Shown piece by piece: positions 21,301-32,200 of a DNA stretch of 64,000 bases. The notes below the pieces were generated by a model. It was not told the DNA's origin. It was given only the letters and a program-made list of their open reading frames with translations, and searched no databases. This stretch comes from Diphasiastrum complanatum (taxonomy: Eukaryota; Streptophyta; Lycopodiopsida; Lycopodiales; Lycopodiaceae), in contig CM055095.1 of NCBI GenBank assembly GCA_029204225.1, positions 64,253,087 to 64,317,086 of the forward strand. The letters run 5' to 3'. Each line of letters starts with the position of its first letter. The first letter of the stretch is position 1. The position numbers and the translations under genes are program-made.

Positions 21301-22538
21301 CCGGCAGACAGGCAGGGCACACAGTGGGGGCCAGTGGCATACCTACCTATGTCGACATGATGGAGGAGGCTCTTGATAGAGGGCAAAGTGGTTTAGATGT
21401 CGGTCCCGCAGGTGTTTGGATGCGTGCAGCACAGAGTCATGGCCGTTACTACGACAGCACACCAGAGGAGGCACCAGATGACTTTGATTGCACAGATTGG
21501 GAGGCCATGCAGGGTCTACAGGGTGCACATGATGAGGCACGGGATGATTCAGAGGTTGGTGCACAGGATGATTCAGTGGATGGTGCACAGGATGAGGCCC
21601 AGAGCCCAGAGCATTTGTATTCAGATGCCCAGCTGGACGACCTGATTGCCACATTTGATTCAGAGGCCCAGCAGATGCCGAGTGTCAGGGCACCCTCTTC
21701 ATCTCTTGCCAGCATGCCATACACAGAGTCACAGCCGGAGCAGCCGCATGAGGTGCCCACAGTTCCTCCAGCTCCTCAGAGGATAATTGTGCGCCGCACA
21801 GCTCCTCTAGTGCCACCGATGCCATTCAGGCCTGCAGCCCCTCCATCGTCGTCCACTTCTACAGCACCAGGTCTCCATGGCAGGCCACCATCTGTGCCCA
21901 GGTTTTCTCTCGCAGCGCCCACATCCACAGTGGCTCCTCCAGCTGCTCCTCCAATGGCAGCACCCACTCCACGTCCTCCGCCTTTGGCAGCACCCACTCC
22001 ACTGGCTCCCCCTTTGGCAGCACCCAGGATGTACCAGTACCGGCCACCGCAGCGCCCCTTTCAGTACATATATCGCCGTTGTACTTGCCTCCTTCACAGC
22101 CAGTCCCTCCACCAGCAGCAGCCCTACGGGCACACACTCCAGGAGCTCATCATCCTCGCTCAGCTGCACAGGGAGTTCCCTCTTTTGCTTCCCTATCCCA
22201 GCCGGCCTCAGCTTGGGCCCAGCCTAGCCAGCCAGGTGATTTGCATGGGGGTGACGAGGCATTGACAGCTCCTCTTGTCCGCAAGAGACCAGGAAGGCCC
22301 AAAGGGTGCACCAAACAAGAAAGGCAAGGCACAGAAACTGCCAGGGAAGAGAGGACGACCACGCAGGGCTCCAGGTACAGCTAGAGGTGCAGCATTACAG
22401 CGAGCTGGAGCAGGTGTTGCTGGTTTGGCTTGCTTAGGGGCTGATGTGGAGGCAGATTGGGATGATGCTAGTGACGAGTCCTCCCCTTCTGATACACAGC
22501 CCATGCCAGCTCCAGACATGCACAGATATCGGCTGTGA
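18355..22538 (+). pseudogene. hAT-superfamily transposase (BED finger, DUF659, hAT dimerisation, AT-hook tail), multiple frameshifts
   Basis: The start ATG at 18355 opens M-V-Q-S-D-L-S-G-L-W. A BED-type zinc finger follows (CRYCLVEFVASLTRLKGHL), then a proline/serine-rich linker and DUF659 (YGCSIMSDGWTDVRRRP; VVTDNATNC; HTPCAAHGIDLLMGDIG). The hAT C-terminal dimerisation region comes last (WWTMFGSTYPSIQRLALRVL, CERNWSTW, RNRLSVSQLERLVF). Three introns with clean junctions fit the frame: 20193-20306 (AG|gtaagc to gcag|GATG), 20653-20742 (CAG|gtatgc to cacag|GACTG) and 20905-21010 (CAG|gtgaaa to tgcag|ACG). The final exon encodes an acidic, then proline/alanine-rich tail with two AT-hooks (RKRPGRPKG; GKRGRPRRAPG), ending HRYRL-stop at 22538. 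Breaks: a 5-bp TGCAC duplication near 18656, a shift near 19370 and three in the tail exon. It is probably inactive but not old. Confidence 0.85.
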
Positions 22539-23014
22539 GAGTCAGCTTAGGGGCCCTGAGTTGTCTCCAGAGCATTCGTCTGAGTCAGAGCCAGAGCATT
22601 GATTGTGGCTCTGTTGTTTTATTTTTAGCAGTTTCATATCATGTTCCATGTTTGGCGACCAAATGGTCGAACATTGTTTTCAGACCATTGTCCATATTAT
22701 ATTCAGTGTTGGACGTATTCTATTCACTGCACAATGTGTATTTGTCAACTTGTAATTGTGATGTTCTACTTGCAGTTTTACTTCAAATGGTGTGTGCGTG
22801 TTTTCAATTAGTTTTCACTACATAGATTGAGAGCATATGCAGAACACAGAAATACAACCCCCCTGATAGCATTTCATAAACACATACATCAGATTGCAAT
22901 ACACAAGGCACGCATTGCACAAAAAACACACCGTACATTAATTCATCAGATGTATCAAAATAACAATATGTATTCCCGCCACATACGGCTAGACCCCATC
23001 TATGCTAAACATTC

Positions 23015-23541
23015 CTATGGATCCTCCACTGACTCCTCGCCCTCGTCAGGAGCATTGTTATGTCGCTCTCGCTCTGCCTCCCAGTTACCCCGAGCTGCCT
23101 CCTGGCCAGCCCAACGGCGGGCAGCCCTTTCCCTGACCATGATGAGCTGCCGTCGTGTGAAGTTCATTCCGTTCTGCTCATCCAAATCCAGCTCAACAGC
23201 GGGAGCAGGAGCCACAGCGGGGGTGGGGATCTGCAGCTCTGGGTGTCTATCCCGAGTTTGTTGCAGCATCTCTGCAATGTCTACCTCTTGCTTCCGATGC
23301 CTTTCGTTGTGCCTTCGAACATCTTCCTCGAGCTTCCTCCTGGCTTCGCCCTAAGGCCTTGGTGGTATGCGCTCTGCCATCTCACGACACCTTGTTTCTC
23401 GAACTGGCTCTCACTAGCTCTCACAATAACCTTGATTCCATTCAGATGTGACAGCCAGCAATCATTTTTTGTGTGTCTCCAATCGACTTTCTGTTTGCAG
23501 GTTTTGCGCCCAGGTTCCAGGAGGAAGTTCACGTAATGCAT
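23015..23541 (-). pseudogene. Convergent coiled-coil ORF of unknown function next to the hAT transposase
   Basis: The - strand encodes a basic and acidic helical protein end: RKLEEDVRRHNERHRKQEVD, then IAEMLQQTRDRHPELQIPTP, a proline/alanine stretch, NFTRRQLIMVRERAARRWAG, and an acidic terminus E-G-E-E-S-V-E-D-P followed by a stop. One in-frame stop and one frameshift lie near 23330-23370. The upstream part (KVDWRHTKNDCWLSHLNGIK) is in another frame. It is convergent with the transposase and lies about 480 bp beyond its stop. It could be a second ORF of the element, such as a DNA-binding helper protein, or the 3' end of an unrelated captured gene. I do not recognise the family. Confidence 0.4.
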
Positions 23542-23925
23542 CTTTCATGATCTTTTATGCTCAGGAATCGATTGCATGCTGGAATTTTCTGTGACAGCAT
23601 CTCTTCCAATCTGAAAATTAATTACATGTCATATTGCATGTTGTTGCATGTTGATGCATGTTCATTTCTAGACTTGCATCTAGTGAGTAGGCCTCATTAG
23701 CACATTTCTAAGATCCTCGGAGGAACTAAATATTGTTAGGTCTTTGTTTATCGCATCATTTACTTTTCAAACAGTATATGTATCTTTAGTATTACAAAGA
23801 ACCAAAAAACCTATAGTTGAAAAAAAACAAGTTCTTTTGAATAAAGAGGTCACATGTATCATGGAGGCAACTAAGTGGGTCGCTTTGTCATTGGGCATTG
23901 ATTTCCACACAAAATTATATATATT
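23542..23925. other. short non-coding stretch
   Basis: No gene is seen. A TGCATGTTG-like triplet repeat (ATTGCATGTTGTTGCATGTTGATGCATG) lies near 23630-23660. The hAT right end should lie here or just to the left, but no inverted copy of the left terminus was found. Confidence 0.4.
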
Positions 23926-23932
23926 TGTGGCA

Positions 23933-24373
23933 GTTATGGACTCGGCTCACTACATTCGCCGCGTCCATTTACATTTGCTTTACTTTATGCATAAGCAGGC
24001 CTTGGGCCCTTTTTTATTCATTAGTGACACTTAGACTATATGGTTGGCCTTTGGCCTTATTATTCATTATTAGGCCATTTGGACATATTACTGGAGAGTG
24101 GGGGCCTTCTTGGAGGGCGCACTATTTTCCCTCCCAGTTGGGCCCTAGCCACCGAAAGCTTTCTTTTAGGGCTTCCTCTTGGCTATAAGTAGGGAAACTG
24201 TGTCATTTGTTATTCAGCTGATGATATTGATCTCTCTCTTTAGTCTCCTTAATCTCTCTCTTTCCTGCTTTCTAGGGTTAAGTCTTGCTTATGTGCTGCT
24301 TTCATAGCTTAAGTCTTGCTTATGTGATGCTTTCATAGCTTAGCTTTAGATCAGCTGTGGCTTTATTCGTAAC
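23933..24373 (+). repeat. 5' LTR
   Basis: 441 bp, beginning GTTATGGACTCGG and ending TTATTCGTAAC, one base before the primer binding site. GGCTATAAGTAGGG near 24180 is a plausible TATA region, followed by CT-rich R/U5 sequence and a short internal duplication of AAGTCTTGCTTATGTG (about 24275-24330). Confidence 0.92.
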
Positions 24374-24374
24374 T

Positions 24375-24386
24375 TGGTATCAGAGC
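24375..24386 (+). other. Primer binding site, initiator methionine tRNA
   Basis: TGGTATCAGAGC is the classical complement of the 3' end of plant initiator Met-tRNA. It begins one base after the 5' LTR. Confidence 0.92.
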
Positions 24387-25066
24387 ACTTTTCTGATTGC
24401 TGAATTTCAGATCTGATTTTCTGATTGGGTGCCCATTTTCCTTGCTGATTTTTCTCTTTTTGCTGAGGGCTTTCGTCTCTTTGCTTCAGCAACATTCAGC
24501 AAAGTTTGGAGGAGGACCAGCTCCTATCAAAGCATTTTCCTTGGCGGAGCTTTAGCAGATAGTTAGCGGAAGTACTTCCGCTAAATTTGGCGGCCGGAAA
24601 AAAAAAATTTGGGCAGATTATTTCCGGCGCCCAAGTTCCAACCCTCTATCACCCATTTCCAGCTTGTTTGCAAGCTCTCCAGTGCCCAATTCCCTCATCT
24701 CTTTCATCAGTTCCTCCTCCCATTTTCAGCCCTCTCACTTTTGTTTGCAGGCTGTCCAGCCGCTTCATACCTGTCACTTTCGTCTGTTTTTCTCAACGTT
24801 TGCAACCATTTTTCACACCTTGTTTGCAGGCTGTCCATCGCCCATCCTCAACGAAATTTCACGAAATTCCGACTCCGTTTGATATACCAATTTGTCACTT
24901 GCCTCCTAGCTGTCCAGCGCATTTTCACAGCCTTCATTTTCACTTTTTTTCATTTGCTGATTGTTGTCCTTTCTTAGTTGTGATAATAGTGGTTTTAATA
25001 GACTAATTTGGGGTGACGACAAGAGTCCGCTCTCTCAAGTTTTCGTCTATTCCTTCCACTATCATT

Positions 25067-26335
25067 ATGGCACATTCACCTACCCCGAGTGAGACTACTC
25101 AGGAAACCTTATCTGATCAGTTTCATCGCATGGATGAGACCCTTTCAGGCCTCGTTCTTCGCTTCGATACCGTTATGACCGGCTTTGCTACTATGCAGTC
25201 ACAGATTGATTCTTTACAGCCTCATGGTCCTGGTAAAGCTCCTGTTTTTCCTTCATTTGGGACTCCCCCTCCATTTGGATTTCCATCTTCCTCTGCTAGT
25301 CAGCCTGGTGGTGGACCGTTCATTCCACCTAACCCATCTCCTGGTTTCTTTTCACGTCCACTTTGCTTGAGACTTTTGTGATAGGGTACAGCTTGCTATC
25401 TATTCCGGTTCCTCTGACGGGAACTTATTAGAGAATTGGTTTGCTAAGCTTGACACATATTTTCAGATCTACCCTAAGACTGATCCTCAGAAGATCTAGT
25501 TGGCTGCTTTACATTTAGATGGACGCGCCGCCACGTGGTGGCGAGTTTATAGAGCTGATCCTGATCGGGAAGGGCTCCATTTATGGCATACTTTTTGTCG
25601 TGACCTCTGTCATGCTATGATTGACCCTCAGTGGCTCGACCGCCAACGTGATACATTCCGTAGTCTCACTCAGACCAGTGATCTTGCTTCTTATACAGAT
25701 CAGTTTATGGAGCTTTCTTATTTTTTCACAGATCTACAGCCCACTAAGCTTATTTCTCGTTACATTGTTGGGCTTCGTGGTGCTTTACGTTATGATGTTT
25801 CTTCCTTCTGTCCTCCCACACTTGTTGAGGCAATGTCTCTTGCCAGTACTTTACAACATAAGTACTCTGACACTCTTCCTTCCCGCTTCTCCCGACCCCA
25901 TCCTTCTGCTTCATCTTTTCCCGCTGCGTCCACCCTTGCACCTGCCCCTTCTGTTCCAGCTCTCTCCATTGTCCCTTCGTCTCCTCGTCCTCCGACTCCT
26001 CGACCTGCTTTTGTCCGACGTTACACGTCTGCAGAGTTCGCTGACCTTCAGCAGCAGCGTCTTTGCTTTCGTTGTAAGAGTCCTGACCATTTTGCCCGTG
26101 ATTGCCGTCAGCCTCTCCCTACTACTACTGTTGTTTTTTACCATGAGGGCACTACTCCAGATGATTCTGATATCTACATTCATATTTCTGATGAGCCTGA
26201 CCTATCCTCTGAGCCTTCCACTAATTTACTTCCTGCTACTTGCCATGCTCAACTTGCCTATGCTACTTGGACAGGGCGTCCTGGTCCTCGCTCCATTCGA
26301 TTACGTGACGTATTACAGGTCGTGAGTATATTGCT
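25067..26335 (+). pseudogene. gag of the Ty3/gypsy element (capsid and zinc knuckle), interrupted
   Basis: ATG at 25067 opens a helical N-terminus (LSDQFHRMDETLSGLVLRFD). After a frameshift near 25380 the capsid-like domain continues (NLLENWFAKLDTYFQIYPKT; AATWWRVYRADPDREGLHLW; SYTDQFMELSYF). It includes a TAG stop at 25497, then a proline/serine-rich linker and the CCHC nucleocapsid knuckle CFRCKSPDHFARDC (around 26065-26105). Length and domain order are normal for plant Ty3/gypsy gag. The stop and frameshift mean this copy could not make full-length Gag. Confidence 0.82.
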
Positions 26336-26660
26336 TTAGTTGATACTGGCAGCACTCATTCTTTTATTAGCAGTTATATCACTCGTCAGATACGTGCTTC
26401 ACCTCTTCCTGCTTCACAGCCTCTCACAGTTGAGGTTTGCCAGTTCCCATTCTTTTCCTAGTTCTCAGATGTTTCAGCGTTTACCATACCGCATTGGAGA
26501 TTTTTCTCGACAGGCAGATCTTTACATTATTCCTATGGAGCGTTATGATCTTATCCTTGGTGCTGATTGGTTTGCATCTCTTGGAGCCGTTACACTGGAC
26601 TTGACACAGCAGACATTGACATTTGTACTTGATGCAGTTACACACTCACTTGTTGGCATT
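26325..26660 (+). pseudogene. Aspartic protease of the Ty3/gypsy element
   Basis: The catalytic segment ALVDTGSTHSFIS (around 26333-26371) is in a +1 frame relative to gag. After a second shift near 26460 the C-terminal half follows (FQRLPYRIGDFSRQADLYII; ERYDLILGADWF). D-T-G and the hydrophobic I-L-G motif are both present. The two shifts inactivate it, unless the first is a programmed frameshift. Confidence 0.8.
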
Positions 26661-28130
26661 GATTCTCAGGGAGACTTCCAGTTGGTTACCGGGAAGCAGT
26701 TTATGCGTAGCCTGCCAAAGGCTGACGATGCAGCTCTTCTTTCCATTCAGAGTACATCAGTTGCTGCTTCACTTTCTCCATCTGTGGGTCCTCTTCCTCA
26801 GGTTGATGCTGCTTCGGATTTACAGGTTGTTGTTGTGTGCCTTGCGCCTATATGCCTTGATTCACAGATATCGTATTCAATGGTCATTCCTGGTTTCATT
26901 GATATTGAGGCCGTATACCTTGGTGGTATTTCTACTATTGCTTTTGCGCATACTTCAGATTGCCCTCCTGGTTCGGTGGTTGGTGCAGTATCTTCTCCAT
27001 TGGTCTCTATATCTCCATCTCTTGAGTCTGTTATGGCCGATGTTTTTGCTGATTTCTATGGGGTTCTTCATGGGTCCACGTTTGATGGTTCCCTCGCTAT
27101 TGGTGATCAGGTTGTATCTTCTTTTGCTTTACTCCATGGATCTCTGCTTGAGGTTTGTGATCTGCCTCATGATATTTCTACGGTTCCTGACATGATTCAT
27201 GCGCCTTTGGCCCTTACTGTTACACATTTTTCATCCGAGGATATTTGCCAGATGGTCACTATTACTTATCTAGGGTATTTATATGCTGGGATCTTTCTAG
27301 ATGAGTACACGGACATCCTTCCGTCTCCTGGTGTTTCTACATATAGGTTTGCTGCAGTCCATGCCGATGGTATACACTTTTGGGTTCATGCGACTGATTC
27401 CTTTTTACCTCTTGATATTTGACATTCCTGGTTATTACGTATCGCTTGGATTTCATTTGGACCTATTGCTTACACTACTGCTTCATTTTCAGCTATGGAT
27501 ATATGGCATTCCTGGTTATTACATATAGCTTGGTTTTCATTTGGACCTGTTGATTCGTGCTAGTTTTTCCATATTACTGATCGCCTATGGTGCGGATATC
27601 TCTATGATTATGCATGTGGCTCTCTATCTGTTCCTTGGATTGTTGCTCATTGTCAGGCTTGGCATATCCTGTTGGCTTGGGTTATTGCCTCCGTTCCAGC
27701 TACTGTTTGTCTGGGTGATCTTCAGGTTCCCTGTCATTTCAAGTTGCTCCATATCGCTTGGCTCCTTAATCCGAGGTATGACCGGCATATACCGACTCAA
27801 AAGTAGGACCTTACAGGCCTATGCCGTTGCCACTTTGTTCTGGTGTTCCGAGACCATCAGGGTACCTTGAGAGAATTCCTTCTCCTCTCTTGGATAGTTT
27901 TTGGGGATGTTGCCGCCATATACTTCAGTGTTGCTCATATGTGCTTTGATACTCATTCCCAGCTACACGTGGATATTGCTCCGATGCTTGCTACTGATGT
28001 TGCGAATCCTGTTCCTCGTTCCAGTGCATTTCTTCTATTCCTCACTTGTGCGCCTGGTGTGTACTTTGGGATTACACTTGCGGCCAGTTTCGATGGGTCA
28101 CCCGATTCTCCATCCGTTTTTGGTGTATCC
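26661..28130 (+). other. Unassigned internal segment replacing RT, RNase H and integrase core
   Basis: Where RT, RNase H and the integrase catalytic core should be, no such motifs exist in any frame. Instead, an uninterrupted frame continues from the protease to 27422 and encodes a hydrophobic, serine/valine-rich sequence (VVVVCLAPICLDSQISYSMV; YLGYLYAGIFLDEYTDILPS). Beyond 27422 the frame is lost, and an imperfect direct repeat of about 48 bp with an 87-bp period (27420-27468 and 27507-27555) is seen. I do not recognise the encoded sequence. Confidence 0.6.
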
Positions 28131-28139
28131 TATGATGGA

Positions 28140-28765
28140 TTGTTCTACCTTCTCGGGCTTTTCGAATACCTTGGTGCTCGAGAGCTTATTACCCGGGCCA
28201 GTTCTCATTTACAGCATGTTCAGCAGCGTTATCAGACCTCAGTTGATCGTCACCGCCGCCATGTTGAGTTTCAGCTTGGAGATATGGTTTATCTACGCCT
28301 ACGGTTTGCACGTCATCATTTTGTCCAGGGCCATGCTTCTACTGAGAAGCTTGCACCACGTTATTATGGGCCTTATCGCATTTTGGAGGTTCTTAGTCCA
28401 GTTACATATCGCTTACAGCTTCCTGCTTCCACACGCGCCTGTGATGTATTCCATGTCAGTTTATTACGTGCTGCTATTGAGGATGACGCTCCTTGTGATG
28501 TTGAGTTTCCTACTGCCCCAGAGTTATTTCCATTTTTACCTGCTGCTGTATTACAGGTTCGTCTATACCATAGTCGACGCCCCCGGCAGATTCAGTTTTT
28601 GGTCTAGTGGGATGGCCGTCCTATTGAGGAGGCCACATGGGAGCCTATTGATGTCTTTTATCATACACCATCACTTGCGGATCAGGCTCGTGCTCTTGCT
28701 GCACTTGTTGATTCCTCTACATCAGATGTTGCTCTAGCTGTTGATGCACCAGGGCTTGCTGCTAC
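28140..28765 (+). pseudogene. Integrase C-terminal (GPY/F) module and chromodomain-like end
   Basis: The frame ending at 28607 contains QRYQTSVDRHRRHVEFQLGD, MVYLRLR, KLAPRYYGPYRILEVLSPVT, YRLQLP and FHVSLLR. This is the standard C-terminal integrase fold of Ty3/gypsy elements with its GPY/F motif. After a TAG stop at 28605 the chromodomain-like ending WDGRPIEEATWEPIDVFYH continues in the same frame. The catalytic D,D-35-E core upstream is deleted. Confidence 0.82.
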
Positions 28766-28817
28766 TTGATCCAGTTTCTTTTCGGCAGTTGGGTCTTTTT
28801 CTTTTGTGCCAGGGAGG

Positions 28818-29258
28818 GTTATGGACTCGGCTCATTACATTCGCCGCGTCCATTTACATTTACTTTACTTTATGCATAAGCAGGCCTTGGGCCCTTTTTT
28901 ATTCATTAGTGACACTTAGACTATATGGTTGGCCTTTGGCCTTATTATTCATTATTAGGCCATTTGGACATATTACTGGAGAGTGGGGGCCTTCTTGGAG
29001 GGCGCACTATTTTCCCTCCCAGTTGGGCCCTAGCCACCGAAAGCTTCCTTTTAGGGCTTCCTCTTGGCTATAAGTAGGGAAACTGTGTCATTTGTTATTC
29101 AGCTGATGATATTGATCTCTCTCTTTAGTCTCCTTAATCTCTCTCTTTCCTGCTTTCTAGGGTTAAGTCTTGCTTATGTGCTACTTTCATAGCTTAAATC
29201 TTGCTTATGTGATGCTTTCATAGCTTAGCTTTAGATCAGCTGTGGCTTTATTCATAAC
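28818..29258 (+). repeat. 3' LTR
   Basis: 441 bp, preceded by the polypurine tract CAGGGAGGG (28810-28818) and followed by the target duplication TGTGGCA. It differs from the 5' LTR at about six positions by my count, all transitions. Confidence 0.92.
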
Positions 29259-29265
29259 TGTGGCA

Positions 29266-32200
29266 TATACTAATTATCGATGAGGTCATTTCACTAAGAA
29301 GGGGCTGTCCAAAGGAGCTAAGGAGTATTCCCACGTATTGAAAGGAACATTGTTCAAGAATCATATTGTTTTCTAAGATATGATAGATAGGGACCTTTCC
29401 TAAGTCGTTATCTATGTAAGAATGGCAACATCATCAGGTAGCCTTACCATCAATACAGCCTTGACTTGACAATGACATCGCACTGGCCATCGATGAGAAC
29501 CTACAGGTGAAATCAATTGCTTTATTAGGACTCACAACTTGTCTGGGGAGTAGTGTCAATTGATTGGGCTAACAGTGTTAAATGGATAAGTGGACATATT
29601 CAAAATGTCACCTATTGAAAGATGGCACAAAGATAATTGAGGCAGTTAGTTGGGACAAACATGGGCAGCACTATCAACCTTTGCTATGGGATCATCATCA
29701 AACACTTGATGTGGCTATACAATCACAAGTTGTCATGGCTCAATCAAATGTTGACAACATTGATTGTGTTAAATAGGGAAGAGTTAGGATGTCTTTTAAG
29801 GGTTTATTGGCTTTTTCAATTGTTTTGGCAGTTAGGGCCTTATTTAGCTGCATTTGGAACCACAAAAATATGTGATGCATGGTGTGGCTCAAGTTGATAT
29901 GCATGGCACAGCCATTTCTACAAAGGAGACCTTAAGTCGTGGGATGGGAGGGTGGAAACTTTTATTGGAAACTGTGAATACCATTGATGGGTTCTCATTT
30001 GGTAGCTTTTACTGATAGAGATATGAGTTCCTTTGAGGGAGCACTAAGAAAGGCACAATTTAGTATAACCTACAAAGCAATGCAATCATGAAAATCTGTT
30101 TTATTTTTCCTGGCGATCCTAGTCCAAGAATTGCATTTCTGAGAAACGTGTTTCTAGGAACGTTTTTGCCCAGAAACGCGATTCTGGGCAACTATGAGTT
30201 GTACCAACAAAACTTCCCTATTGATGCAAGGCATCAAAATAGATCCTAAATCTTTTAAATTCACAACAATTGTAGCTTGAAACAATTATAACACCCTTCT
30301 AGGTTTTCTCCTATTGATGCTCTAATCGCGAAGTAAAGGCACCATATTGGTTTACCCTAAACGGCGACTAGGCGTCGTCAGGAGTTTCTCCCATGGTGGA
30401 ATCTTCTCTAGAGCATTTAAAGAGTGAGTTCAAAGCTTTCTAGCACGGATTGCGGGTCTTCTGCATGTTAATACCAGATTTAATCAAGTTGGGGCTATTT
30501 CACATAGTTTTGAGGACCCAATGGCCTATTTTTATTGTTTGGTCCAATTTTTAAAGTTTGGAGGGGAGCCATTCATTTGGGGGTCCATGGTCTACGTGAT
30601 CTTCTCTCCCATATGGAAAATGTACACCCTACTTCAAGGAACTCTCTCATTTGCTCCCAAGGCAATACCTCTTGGTCTTTCTATGCCATGGCTTGCTATC
30701 TTCTTTTGTAACGAGTTTTGGCCTTTGGCTTTTGTCTTCTCCCACATTGGGGCTGATGGCCTCTAGTTTGTCTAAATATCATCTCTCCTAGAGGCTCAAG
30801 GCCAACACTTTAGAGAGATTGAGATGCATGTACTTTCTACATTCATGAATAGCGAGAGATTGTCTCCACTGTTATCCTATCCTCTTCCCATTATCCTATC
30901 AATCTATTTGTTCCTTTGATAAAAATTTTGAATAAAGATATGTGTTCCCTTACTAACCAAATATCATAATGGTGTATTGGGATTTAACCCCAAGCTCTAA
31001 GAGTTGATGTGATTTTTCCACAAGAACAAATTAAGCGAAACCCAGGGCATCATGTTTTCAACAAGGAAGCTCAAAATTCCACAAATAAGAATGAATAATG
31101 CTCCACTAGCTACACTCCATGGACAAATTGAGAGTGATTCATTTATGTTGTTATTGCAACGATATTTCACATATCTTTTCAATTTTCCAAACATTCAACT
31201 TCTAGTCATGCTCCTTGTACCATTGAGCATGCAATAGAGATAGTACCTTGTGGCAAGAAGTAACCCTACAAACTATCACATACAAAGAAAAATAGTTTGA
31301 AAAAATTAACCAATAAGTAGAGGTCTCCTTTTGGTGTTCTTGATTTGCCAGCAATGCAAATGGATATGTGCTTCTTCTTTTTTTTACTTACAAAAGTTTT
31401 AACAAGATCAAGTGAGACATTCGTAGTCTATTTCTATGATAAATGAATTAATCAATATGCTTAAAAGGAATTTCAAAAAAATTCTAAGATTGATACGAAA
31501 AGTGATAGCAATTTTTTGTTGATTAACAGAAAACCCCTTGGAATTCAAGGAGTGTAATAATATCTTCACAGAAGTGGCGAATGACTACATACTAGTAAGG
31601 GTCCAAAGTTTTCACCTCGTTGCTATCCACCTTATGAAGGTAAAAGGGAAAATTGAAAGTTTTGCTTATGAGCTCAAACAGGCCTCTGCATTGTTAAACT
31701 CCATCTATTGTTTTACTTAGAAGATGGGGACAACCATGTGTTTCATTTGGTCAAGTTGAGTGAGATAGATTATGGAGAACATGGACTTTAGAAAATATTG
31801 TGATGAAGGGAATGGCACTTTGGAAAATGAGTATGGAAATTTGGTAGCATGGAAACAATCACGTCACAAAGATGGGACTTGGGAATCAATGAATTCCTCT
31901 AGGAAAACCCTAAACTCACTCATCAGTGAGCCTTGGGTGTCCAGACGACACCATAATAGCTAATCAATCCAAAATAACAATAAGTTCAATGGCTAAAAAA
32001 GGCTAAATTGTGTTAACTATGGAACCTTAAATCACCTTAAATATGTTAATTGTGTTAACTATTAAACCTTGAATCAACAAGAGGATGACCTTAGATAGAC
32101 CTTAAGAAGATGCTACTTGTTCGATTTAAAAAAAAAGGGAGAGAAGGTCGTCTCTAAATTCCTATTAGCAAAGCCTTGCACACTAGAGAAGAAGATCATG

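Larger units (their letters stand above)
23933..29258 (+). mobile_element. Ty3/gypsy LTR retrotransposon lacking RT, RNase H and integrase core (non-autonomous)
   Basis: This is a 5.3-kb element with two 441-bp LTRs that differ, by eye, at about six sites, all transitions (about 98.6% identity), so it is a recent insertion. The order is 5' LTR, PBS TGGTATCAGAGC (initiator Met-tRNA), leader, gag with zinc knuckle, aspartic protease, about 1.4 kb of unassigned sequence, integrase C-terminal GPY/F-like module with a chromodomain-like end, polypurine tract CAGGGAGGG and 3' LTR. It is flanked by TGTGGCA on both sides (23926-23932 and 29259-29265). The LTR ends are GTTATG and CATAAC rather than TG and CA. 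Internal stops and frameshifts make the ORFs non-functional, so mobility must have depended on enzymes supplied in trans. Confidence 0.92.

Noticed and set aside
21343-22519. Several - strand frames of 70-120 codons opposite the hAT tail exon
   Set aside because: They are antisense shadows of a GC-rich, proline/alanine-coding repeat-like sequence. The + strand reading has AT-hooks and splice continuity.
26623-27195. 190-codon leucine-rich frame and 278-codon frame at 27901-28737, as membrane proteins
   Set aside because: They overlap the gag-pol or integrase-tail frames in another phase. Hydrophobicity comes from reading T-rich codons out of phase.
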